NCBI GenBank assembly: GCA_018882825.1 | Contig: VERC01000174.1 | Coordinates: 1 to 5,469 of the forward strand | Direction of reading: 5' to 3' | Source: Acidimicrobiia bacterium | GTDB lineage: Bacteria; Actinomycetota; Acidimicrobiia; Acidimicrobiales; Acidimicrobilacustridaceae | Length of the DNA: 5,469 nucleotides | The notes under the pieces: generated by a model | What the model saw: the letters and a program-made list of their open reading frames with translations, nothing else | What the model was told of the DNA's origin: nothing | Database searches by the model: none | Position numbers and translations under genes: made by a program | In this document: positions 1 to 5,349 of the stretch, piece after piece | Numbering within the stretch: the stretch's first letter is position 1 | How the letters are laid out: each line of letters starts with the position of its first letter

Positions 1-132
1 CATGTCGAGATCGGGGAACATCAGGCCGCAGTCGACGAGCATGATCGAGCCGTCGACCTCGACCGCAGCGCAGTTGCGCCCGATCTCGCCCAGTCCCCCG
101 AGGAAGGTGATGGTGACGGGAGGGGCGTTCAC
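1..132 (-). CDS. rnj: Ribonuclease J, N-terminal fragment (runs off the window)
   Basis: The first 44 codons of a metallo-beta-lactamase/beta-CASP ribonuclease. In bacteria RNase J acts as an endonuclease and 5'-to-3' exonuclease in rRNA maturation and mRNA decay. The visible part contains TFLGGLGEIGRN (residues 9-20) and LVDCGLMFPD (residues 32-41), the hallmark first beta-strands of RNase J. The HxHxDH metal site lies beyond the left edge, so catalytic integrity cannot be judged. The GTG start overlaps the dapA stop codon as GTGA (positions 132-129). No Shine-Dalgarno is visible just upstream inside dapA, so translation is probably coupled to dapA. The dapA-rnj order is known in actinobacteria (for example Rv2753c-Rv2752c in Mycobacterium tuberculosis), which supports the call. 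Confidence 0.92.
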   Translation of the reverse strand, partial: MNAPPVTITFLGGLGEIGRNCAAVEVDGSIMLVDCGLMFPDLDM

Positions 133-1010
133 GCGTGGAGCCGGGCGTACACGTCGCGGGCCCGCTGCTCGAGATCGTCGGGGCCGTAGCCCATCGGCGG
201 ACGACAGGGTCCGGCGGGGCGACCGAGCGAGCGCAGCATCGCCTTGGTCGGTACCGGGTTGGGTGCGGCATCGCCGGTCTCGAACTCGAAGCTCTCGGCC
301 ATGCGAGCGTTCAGTCGACGGGCCTCGGCCAGGTCGCCGCGTTCGACGGCGCGCACCATCTCCACCATCTGTGGCGCACACCAGTGCGTGGCCACACCGA
401 TCACGCCGACGGCGCCCACGGCCAACAGCGGCAGCGTGAGCGCATCGTCGCCGCTGAACACCTCGAAACCCTCGGGGGCCTCGGCGATGATGCGGGCGGT
501 GGCGCCCGGATCGCCGGCCGCGTCCTTCAGTCCGACCACGTTGGGCACCTCACGGGCGAGACGCGACAGCAACTCGCTGCCGATCTTGCGGCCGGTGCGC
601 ACGGGGATGTCGTAGATCACCACCGGCAGCGGCGTGGCGGCGCACACGTGACGGAAGTGCGCCTCGATCCCGGCCTGGGAGGGCCGGTTGTAATAGGGCG
701 TCACGATGAGCACACCGTCCATGCCCGCGTCGGCCGCGCACGACGTCAACTCGGCGGCGTGCCGAGTGTCGTTGGTACCCGAGCCGGCGATGAGGGGCAC
801 GTCGACCGCGGCGCGCACCGTTCGCCACACGTCGATCTGCTCCGGGTCGGTCAGGCACGCCGCCTCGCCGGTGGTGCCGGTGACGACCAGTGCCTCGTTG
901 CCCTGCTCGACCAGCCAGCGGGCCAGTTCCGCGGCACCGTCGTGGTCGACCTCACCGTCATCGGTGAAGGGTGTGACCATGGCGGTGATCACCGTTCCGA
1001 ACCGTGCCAT
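129..1010 (-). CDS. dapA: 4-hydroxy-tetrahydrodipicolinate synthase (DapA)
   Basis: A complete 293-residue TIM-barrel lyase of normal DapA length. It condenses pyruvate with L-aspartate-4-semialdehyde, the first committed step of diaminopimelate/lysine synthesis, in the cytoplasm. Visible active-site elements are GTTGE (45-49), PYYN (105-108, with the proton-relay Tyr107), Y133 and R138 within YDIPVRTG, and the Schiff-base lysine K162 in GLKDAAGD. The pair Y133/R138 has the same numbering as in E. coli DapA; the arginine that binds the product carboxylate favours DapA over other members of the aldolase family. The usual Ser after GTTGE is Ala here, a minor oddity. The ATG at 1010 gives the canonical N-terminus (TAMVTPF at 9-15). 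It has no Shine-Dalgarno but sits 6 nt after a TACGGT box, suggesting a leaderless transcript. The gene overlaps rnj by 4 nt and probably forms an operon with it. Confidence 0.95.
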   Translation of the reverse strand: MARFGTVITAMVTPFTDDGEVDHDGAAELARWLVEQGNEALVVTGTTGEAACLTDPEQIDVWRTVRAAVDVPLIAGSGTNDTRHAAELTSCAADAGMDGVLIVTPYYNRPSQAGIEAHFRHVCAATPLPVVIYDIPVRTGRKIGSELLSRLAREVPNVVGLKDAAGDPGATARIIAEAPEGFEVFSGDDALTLPLLAVGAVGVIGVATHWCAPQMVEMVRAVERGDLAEARRLNARMAESFEFETGDAAPNPVPTKAMLRSLGRPAGPCRPPMGYGPDDLEQRARDVYARLHA

Positions 1011-1016
1011 CGCGCC

Positions 1017-1022
1017 ACCGTA
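1017..1022 (-). promoter_or_regulatory. Predicted -10 box (TACGGT) of a leaderless dapA transcript
   Basis: On the minus strand TACGGT matches the actinobacterial TANNNT -10 pattern and is followed by 6 nt (GGCGCG) and then the dapA ATG at 1010. Transcription would therefore begin at or very near the start codon. No purine-rich ribosome binding site exists in the preceding 20 nt. No convincing -35 hexamer is seen. Prediction only. Confidence 0.5.
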
Positions 1023-1031
1023 CCAGCGGGT

Positions 1032-1046
1032 CCGGGACCGTCCCGG
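1032..1046. repeat. Perfect 15-bp inverted repeat between the diiron gene and dapA
   Basis: CCGGGAC-C-GTCCCGG: two 7-bp arms with perfect complementarity around one central base. It lies in the 56-bp gap after the diiron gene stop (1067) and covers the place where a dapA -35 element would be expected, 10 bp upstream of the TACGGT box. It could be a protein-binding site, or the hairpin (5-bp stem, 5-nt loop) of a weak terminator for the upstream gene. There is no T-tract, so it is not a standard intrinsic terminator. Confidence 0.45.
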
Positions 1047-1066
1047 TCGATTCGACGCGCCGTCGA

Positions 1067-2185
1067 TCAGGCGAGCGACGCGACCTCACCCTGCGCGAGG
1101 GCGAAGGTCTCGTACTCCTCCTCGGTGTCGGGCATGTGCTCGAAGTCGATCACACCGATCTCGGTGAACCGTTCGCGCAACCAGCCGTCACCGGCGTCGA
1201 GCAGACCCAACTTCTTGCAGTTGGGGACGATCTTGGCGAACAACATCTGCTGGAACAGCTGCTGGCCCGGATCCTGCATGATCACGGTGACGGCCTCCTT
1301 CACCGGAACACCCATGCGGTCCCACACCTCCTGCTGGAGGAGCCGATCGCGCATGCGCACGGCGGCCTCGAAGGCGAACTCCTGGCGCTCGCGCAGTTCC
1401 GCCTGCGTGAGGTCCTGGTAGTACTCCTTCAACGAGAGCACACCGAAGGCCACGTGACGGGCCTCGTCGCTCATGACGTAGCGCAGGAGTTGTTTGAGCA
1501 GCGGCTCGGTCGTCATCTGGTGCATGAAGCCGAAGGCGGCCAACGCCAGACCCTCGACCATGATCTGCATGCCGAGATAGGTCATGTCCCACCGGCTGTC
1601 ACCGACGATGTCGTCGAGGAGCATCTGCAGGTGGGCGTTGATCGGGTAATGGCCCGACAACTTCGTGTTCAGGTACTTGGCGAACACCTCGACATGTCGG
1701 GCCTCGTCCATCACCTGCGTGGCGGCGTAGTACTTGGCGTCGATCCACGGCACCGTCTCGACGATCTTGGCCGTGCACACCAGCGCACCCTGTTCACCAT
1801 GCATGAACTGGCTGAGCGTCCAGTTCTGCGACTGGACCCCGAGTTCCGTCCACTCCTTGTCGCCCCACTTCTCGAACAGCGTGCCGGCCACATCGAGCCC
1901 GGCACCGCGGTTGTTGGCCGCCATGTTGGCCACCACCACGGCCTCCTGGTCGACCTCGATCGACCAGTCGAGGTCGGTCTCGCCGTTCCACTGCGAGGTC
2001 TTTGCCTTCTCGTACAGACGCTCCAGGGCCGGACGCTGGCCCTTGCCGTAGTCCCAGGTGAAGATGGCGTCGGCGTTGTCGGCGACGGCGCGCACGGTGG
2101 CGTCGACATCGGTGTTGGAGATCATGAGGATCTGCTCGATGTCGTTGACCTCGGTACGTCCGATGATGCGGTCGGTGTCGGTCAT
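1067..2185 (-). CDS. Ferritin-like diiron-carboxylate protein, function unknown
   Basis: A 372-residue predicted soluble protein with a complete ferritin-superfamily diiron ligand set: E131 (GEQGA), E161/H164 (DEARH), E211 (VEGLA) and E241/H244 (DEARH). The halves mirror each other: E131 to E211 and E161 to E241 are both exactly 80 residues apart, and DEARHV (160-165) recurs identically at 240-245. Such proteins usually activate O2 for oxidation or hydroxylation, or oxidise iron; which applies here is not visible. AurF-type N-oxygenase is disfavoured because there is no His four residues before E241. R2lox is disfavoured because the Tyr/Val crosslink positions are Met206 and Ala134. A classical R2 radical is disfavoured because F168 sits four residues after H164. 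Residues 1-125 carry no motif I recognise. The start at 2185 is chosen for its GGAG Shine-Dalgarno 6 nt upstream, rather than an in-frame ATG at 2224 inside tetR. It follows tetR by 13 nt, implying a shared transcript. Confidence 0.8.
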   Translation of the reverse strand: MTDTDRIIGRTEVNDIEQILMISNTDVDATVRAVADNADAIFTWDYGKGQRPALERLYEKAKTSQWNGETDLDWSIEVDQEAVVVANMAANNRGAGLDVAGTLFEKWGDKEWTELGVQSQNWTLSQFMHGEQGALVCTAKIVETVPWIDAKYYAATQVMDEARHVEVFAKYLNTKLSGHYPINAHLQMLLDDIVGDSRWDMTYLGMQIMVEGLALAAFGFMHQMTTEPLLKQLLRYVMSDEARHVAFGVLSLKEYYQDLTQAELRERQEFAFEAAVRMRDRLLQQEVWDRMGVPVKEAVTVIMQDPGQQLFQQMLFAKIVPNCKKLGLLDAGDGWLRERFTEIGVIDFEHMPDTEEEYETFALAQGEVASLA

Positions 2186-2191
2186 GGCTGG

Positions 2192-2195
2192 CTCC
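2192..2195 (-). promoter_or_regulatory. Shine-Dalgarno (GGAG) fixing the diiron gene start
   Basis: GGAG lies in the 13-nt gap between the tetR stop codon and the ATG at 2185, with a 6-nt spacer. It decides between this start and the in-frame ATG at 2224, which would overlap the end of tetR by 26 nt. Confidence 0.75.
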
Positions 2196-2198
2196 GTT

Positions 2199-2798
2199 TC
2201 ACTGGATGGGGGACGGGGGGACAAGGAAGGACTCGGCGAACCGGCGGGAGATGGCCGGATCGGTGAGGTCGACGACGGGAGCCGGTGACCGGAGGTGATC
2301 GGTCACCACCCGAGCGCACCACTCGCCGGCCCACGCCGCGGTCAACGGATCGGTGAAGCCGCAGAAGTGGTCGAGACCGAACTGCGCGGCTCGCTCGAGG
2401 AGGGGCTCGAGCCGCATGGGCGAGATGAGCGTGGCGAAGGTGTCGGGCGCGTCGGCCAGCAATTGCTGCACCACCGCGTCGTCGGCCAACCACACCACCG
2501 CCACGTTCACGGTGATGGCGGCCGCCTCGATCAACGACCGCGCGTCGACGATACGACGGGCACACTCGTCGAAGATGAGATCGACGCCTCGATCGAGCGT
2601 GACGTCGAGCAACTCGGCGCGGCCACCCGGGTACCAGCGGTAGACGGTGGCGCGACCGCATCCGGCGGCGGCGGCGATGTCGTCGACGCTGGTGGCATGG
2701 AGACCCTGTGACGCGATCAACGACGCGGCGGCCTCGACGATCCGCTCGGCCACGGGGGCCGGGGCCTCGAGGGCGGGCTGGGCGGAGACGACGGTCAC
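2199..2798 (-). CDS. TetR/AcrR-family transcriptional regulator
   Basis: A 199-residue regulator of normal TetR length. The N-terminal DNA-binding domain spans about residues 16-63. It begins with ERIVEAAASLIASQGLHATS, and the helix-turn-helix runs through VDDIAAAAGCGRATVYRWY (38-56), ending in the typical TVYRWYPGGRAELL segment. The rest (about 70-199) is an all-helical ligand-binding and dimerisation domain without recognisable ligand specificity. Family members are mostly repressors released by a small molecule. The GTG at 2798 is the only possible start: an in-frame TGA (the surf1 stop) is the nearest upstream landmark with no start codon after it other than this one in a start-like position. 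There is no Shine-Dalgarno, but TAGTGT lies 7 nt upstream, suggesting a leaderless message. A 27-bp inverted repeat covers this promoter, so autorepression with co-regulation of the diiron gene 13 nt downstream is likely. The ligand is unknown. Confidence 0.93.
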   Translation of the reverse strand: MTVVSAQPALEAPAPVAERIVEAAASLIASQGLHATSVDDIAAAAGCGRATVYRWYPGGRAELLDVTLDRGVDLIFDECARRIVDARSLIEAAAITVNVAVVWLADDAVVQQLLADAPDTFATLISPMRLEPLLERAAQFGLDHFCGFTDPLTAAWAGEWCARVVTDHLRSPAPVVDLTDPAISRRFAESFLVPPSPIQ

Positions 2799-2801
2799 AG
2801 G

Positions 2802-2828
2802 TGAGACACTACCGGCCCGTTTGTCTCA
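2802..2828. promoter_or_regulatory. Candidate TetR operator: 27-bp inverted repeat over the tetR promoter
   Basis: Perfect 7-bp arms TGAGACA (2802-2808) and TGTCTCA (2822-2828) flank a 13-bp spacer. The spacer contains a near-palindrome, ACCGGCCCGT (2811-2820, 8 of 10 positions symmetric), almost concentric with the outer arms. The repeat ends 3 bp before the tetR GTG, contains the predicted -10 box, and overlaps the surf1 stop codon. Its size, symmetry and position suit a TetR-family binding site. A hairpin is also possible, but the 13-nt loop and lack of a T-tract argue against a terminator. Confidence 0.55.
2806..2811 (-). promoter_or_regulatory. Predicted -10 box (TAGTGT) of leaderless tetR-diiron transcript
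   Basis: TAGTGT on the minus strand matches TANNNT and is followed by 7 nt before the GTG start at 2798, the geometry expected when the start codon is the 5' end of the message. It lies inside the inverted repeat, so a bound repressor would block it. No clear -35 element is seen. Confidence 0.45.
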
Positions 2829-3605
2829 TTCCACCGCGTCGGCCGCCCGCTGCCGGGCCACCCGCCGCAGCAGGAGCGGATAGACGATCACGGTCAGGGC
2901 GGTGAAGGCGAACCACTGGAAGGCGTACCCGAGATGGGGTCCTTCGGACAGTTCGGGCAGGTCGAGCATCGCCGGCAGGGTCCCACTGGGCGGGTCCTGG
3001 GCCACCAGCTGCACGTAGCCCGGCAGCGTGCGCTCGTCGATCTGCTGGGCCAGCCGGCCGACGTCGAGGCGGGCCAGTTCGCGCAGGACGCCGGTGGACG
3101 GATCCTTGGGCGACGACACCAGGGCATTGGTGGATCGCTCCTGGGACGACCGCACGATGCCCTGCACCGCCACCGTCCCCGCCGGCGGAGCGAAGTCGTC
3201 CCACGAACCCGACGACGTGTAGGAGAACGGGATCCACCCGCGCAGCACGACCACTGCGGTGCCGTCCGACTGCACCAGTGGGGTCACCACCCAGTAGCCC
3301 GGCACGGAGTTGAACGTGCGGTTCATGACCAGCACCTGCTCATCGACACGGTACGTGCCCACGACCACCACGGGTCGGTACTCGGCCGCAGCCACCTGCT
3401 CGGGAGTCGACGCCGCGCCGTCGGGCAGCACGGTGGCGATCGGGCGAGCCGGTTCGACCATGGCCGTCTCGATGCGCGTGTTGGACGCCCGCTTCTCGTC
3501 GAGTCGCGCCAGTTGCCAGATCCCGAGGTTGATCATGGTGATGCACACCACGAGGACGAACAGGTGCGACAGGATCCAGCGCGGCTTCAGCAGGAACCGG
3601 TACAC
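2826..3605 (-). CDS. SURF1-family cytochrome oxidase assembly protein
   Basis: A 259-residue membrane protein of the SURF1/Shy1 family, which helps assemble heme-copper cytochrome c oxidase, probably by assisting heme a delivery to subunit I. The layout is typical: a transmembrane helix at about 11-29, the signature GIWQLARLDEKR (28-39), an extracytoplasmic domain containing EYRPVVVVGTY (75-85), GYWVVTPL (103-110) and VLRGWIP (120-126), then the C-terminal signature EGPHLGYAFQWFAF (221-234) leading into a second transmembrane helix (about 226-246) and a basic tail (RRVARQR). The GTG at 3605 places the N-terminus just before the first helix. There is no good Shine-Dalgarno at normal spacing (a GGAGG lies about 19 nt upstream, too far). 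TAGCCT sits 7 nt before the start, suggesting a leaderless transcript. It follows the ligase stop by 46 nt and precedes tetR by 27 nt. No oxidase subunit genes are in view. Confidence 0.92.
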   Translation of the reverse strand: MYRFLLKPRWILSHLFVLVVCITMINLGIWQLARLDEKRASNTRIETAMVEPARPIATVLPDGAASTPEQVAAAEYRPVVVVGTYRVDEQVLVMNRTFNSVPGYWVVTPLVQSDGTAVVVLRGWIPFSYTSSGSWDDFAPPAGTVAVQGIVRSSQERSTNALVSSPKDPSTGVLRELARLDVGRLAQQIDERTLPGYVQLVAQDPPSGTLPAMLDLPELSEGPHLGYAFQWFAFTALTVIVYPLLLRRVARQRAADAVE

Positions 3606-3612
3606 ACCGTCG

Positions 3613-3618
3613 AGGCTA
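3613..3618 (-). promoter_or_regulatory. Predicted -10 box (TAGCCT) of a leaderless surf1 transcript
   Basis: TAGCCT on the minus strand matches TANNNT and is followed by exactly 7 nt (CGACGGT) before the surf1 GTG at 3605, the same spacing as at tetR. It lies in the 46-nt gap after the ligase stop codon, so surf1 may have its own promoter even if it also receives read-through from the ligase. Confidence 0.45.
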
Positions 3619-3651
3619 GGCCTGCCTCCGGCGGGTCCGGCAATCGTCCGG

Positions 3652-5280
3652 TCAGACGGTGGGCAGGACGTGGTCGGCGAACCGGTCGCGCAGGTCGCGC
3701 TTGGAGAACTTGCCCACGGACGTCTTGGGGATCTCGTCGATGAACACCACGTCGTCGGGCAACCACCACTTGGCCACTCGCCCGTCGAGCCAGACCAGCA
3801 CGTCGTCGCGCGTGAGGGTCTCCCCCGGCTTGACCACGACGCAGGCCAACGGACGTTCCGACCACTTCGGGTGCTTGACCCCGATCACCGCGGCCTCGGC
3901 CACCTTCGGATTGGCCATGATCTCGTTCTCCAACTCGACCGACGAGATCCACTCCCCGCCCGACTTCACGACATCCTTGGTGCGATCGACGATGCGCAGG
4001 TACCCGTGGTGATCGACGGTGGCCACGTCGCCGGTCTTCAACCAACCATCGGCCGTGAACGACTCCGGTGAGCGGTCGTCGTCGTAATACTCGCGGGCGA
4101 TCCACGGACCGGCCACCTGCAATTCGCCGCTGGTGGTCCCGTCCCACGGCACCTCCTCGCCCGTGACCTGATCGGCCACGCGGAAGTCGACGCCGAGCAC
4201 GGCGACACCGATGGAAGCCCGGATGTCGGCCTGCTCGTCCTCGGGACGATCGACATCGGTGGAGCGGACCTTGGCCACCGAGGCCAACGGACTCGTCTCG
4301 GTCATCCCCCACGCCTGCATGATGGGCAGGCCGATGGCCTGCCGGAAGCCCTCGGACAGCGCCTTCGGCACCGACGAGCCGCCGCAGGGGATGCCGCGCA
4401 ACGACGAGACGTCGCGACCCTCGAGCAGGGGAAGGACCCCCATCCAGATGGTGGGGACACCAGCGGCCACCGTCACTCGCTCGGACTCGATCAGGTCGAC
4501 GATCGCCGGCGGCGACAGGTCGGGACCGGGCATCACGAGGTTGGCGCCGCAGGCCACACCGATATGGGCCAGGCCCCAGGCGTTGGCGTGGAACATGGGG
4601 ACCACGGGCAGGATGGTGTCGCGCTCGCACACACCGAGGCCATCGGCCATCATCCCGGCCATCGTGTGCAACCACGTCGAGCGGTGGGAGTACACCACCC
4701 CCTTCGGATTGCCGGTCGTGCCGCTCGTGTAACACATCGACGCCGCCCGGTTCTCGTCGGTGACGTTCCACACCACCGGGTTCGCCGCAGCGAGCAGGGC
4801 CTCGTAGTCGTGCACCCGGTGACCGCCGACGTCGGCCGGCATCTCACCCACTCCGTCGTCCATCACCACGATGTGGCGGACGGTGGTGAAGGTGTCCACC
4901 AGCGGCCACAGCAGTCCGAGGAGCGAACGGTCGACGAAGATCACCTCGTCGGCGGCGTGATTGACGATGTAGGTGAGTTGTTCGGGGAACAGTCGGATGT
5001 TGAGTGTGTGCAGCACTCGACCGGAGCAGGGCGCGGCGAAGTACAACTCGAGGTGACGAGAGGTGTTCCAGGCGAAGGTGGCCACCCGCCCGTCGGGACT
5101 GACTCCGAGATCGTCGAGCACGCCGCCGAGCCGACGGGTGCGGTCGGCCCACTCACCGTAGGTCACGACCTGCTTGCCGGCGGGCAGGGCCGTGACCACG
5201 TGCTTGTCGGCGAAGAGACGCTCGGCCCGCTTGAAGAAGTCGGTGAGGACCAGTGGTCCGTCCTGCATGAGTCCCTGCAT
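3652..5280 (-). CDS. AMP-forming fatty-acyl-CoA ligase (medium/long-chain, FadD/AlkK type)
   Basis: A 542-residue member of the ANL adenylating superfamily, which activates a carboxylic acid with ATP to acyl-AMP and then forms the acyl-CoA thioester. Core motifs are all present: the P-loop YTSGTTGNPKG (184-194), PMFHANAWG (228-236), GGSSVPKAL (300-308), QAWGMTETSP (322-331), LKTGD (414-418), the hinge DRTKDVVKSGGEW (432-444), and the C-terminal PKTSVGKFSKRDLR (518-531) with catalytic K524. Motif wording and length resemble AlkK-type medium- to long-chain fatty-acid ligases; the exact chain length cannot be read. An in-frame ATG at 5391 would add 37 low-complexity residues and overlap the divergent gene. 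The ATG at 5280 is preferred because GGGAGGGG stands immediately upstream and the protein then begins at the usual point before the domain. The product probably feeds beta-oxidation or lipid synthesis. Confidence 0.93.
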   Translation of the reverse strand: MQGLMQDGPLVLTDFFKRAERLFADKHVVTALPAGKQVVTYGEWADRTRRLGGVLDDLGVSPDGRVATFAWNTSRHLELYFAAPCSGRVLHTLNIRLFPEQLTYIVNHAADEVIFVDRSLLGLLWPLVDTFTTVRHIVVMDDGVGEMPADVGGHRVHDYEALLAAANPVVWNVTDENRAASMCYTSGTTGNPKGVVYSHRSTWLHTMAGMMADGLGVCERDTILPVVPMFHANAWGLAHIGVACGANLVMPGPDLSPPAIVDLIESERVTVAAGVPTIWMGVLPLLEGRDVSSLRGIPCGGSSVPKALSEGFRQAIGLPIMQAWGMTETSPLASVAKVRSTDVDRPEDEQADIRASIGVAVLGVDFRVADQVTGEEVPWDGTTSGELQVAGPWIAREYYDDDRSPESFTADGWLKTGDVATVDHHGYLRIVDRTKDVVKSGGEWISSVELENEIMANPKVAEAAVIGVKHPKWSERPLACVVVKPGETLTRDDVLVWLDGRVAKWWLPDDVVFIDEIPKTSVGKFSKRDLRDRFADHVLPTV

Positions 5281-5283
5281 GGT

Positions 5284-5291
5284 CCCCTCCC
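5284..5291 (-). promoter_or_regulatory. Strong Shine-Dalgarno (GGGAGGGG) fixing the ligase start
   Basis: On the minus strand GGGAGGGG is followed by ACC and the ATG at 5280; the GGAGG core has a 5-nt spacer. This selects the ATG at 5280 over in-frame ATGs at 5391 and 5268. Confidence 0.8.
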
Positions 5292-5301
5292 GGGTCGTGT
5301 C

Positions 5302-5323
5302 CGCCCGCCCGGCCGGACGGGCG
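5302..5323. promoter_or_regulatory. 22-bp near-perfect palindrome in the divergent promoter region
   Basis: CGCCCG (5302-5307) and CGGGCG (5318-5323) are perfect inverse partners around a central self-complementary CCGGCCGG (5309-5316); only the C5308/A5317 pair is mismatched, so 10 of 11 pairs match. It lies in the 69-bp gap between the ligase ATG and the divergent GTG, across the place where ligase transcription should start if the TACGCT box is the -10. This suggests a regulator binding site. High local G+C raises the odds of a chance palindrome. Confidence 0.45.
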
Positions 5324-5325
5324 AG

Positions 5326-5331
5326 AGCGTA
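5326..5331 (-). promoter_or_regulatory. Predicted -10 box (TACGCT) for the acyl-CoA ligase
   Basis: TACGCT on the minus strand fits TANNNT and would start transcription near 5319, leaving a leader of roughly 39 nt with the strong Shine-Dalgarno. The expected -35 region falls inside the start of the divergent gene and shows no good match. Confidence 0.35.
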
Positions 5332-5349
5332 GGTGAGAGGATCGGGCCC

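Noticed and set aside
1067..2185. Calling the diiron protein AurF (N-oxygenase), R2lox or ribonucleotide reductase R2
   Set aside because: The seventh AurF ligand histidine, the R2lox Tyr-Val crosslink positions and the R2 radical tyrosine are all absent at the equivalent places; only superfamily membership is supported.
2186..2224. Upstream in-frame ATG at 2224 for the diiron gene, adding 13 residues
   Set aside because: It lies inside the end of tetR, the added residues are Pro/Ser-rich, and the ATG at 2185 has a well-placed GGAG.
1004..2266. Long plus-strand open frame (420 codons) antisense to the diiron gene, and a similar one at 135-1421 antisense to dapA
   Set aside because: They mirror the G/C-rich third positions of the minus-strand genes. 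The translations are His/Gly/Arg/Val-rich with no recognisable domain, and they run opposite genes with intact catalytic motifs.
2802..2828. Intrinsic terminator after surf1
   Set aside because: The arms are only 7 bp with a 13-nt loop and there is no T-tract; an operator reading explains position and symmetry better.
2199..2828. SURF1-TetR fusion by stop-codon readthrough (the surf1 stop and tetR start are in the same frame, 27 nt apart)
   Set aside because: A one-in-three coincidence of frame; both proteins are full length, and a membrane-tethered fusion has no support.
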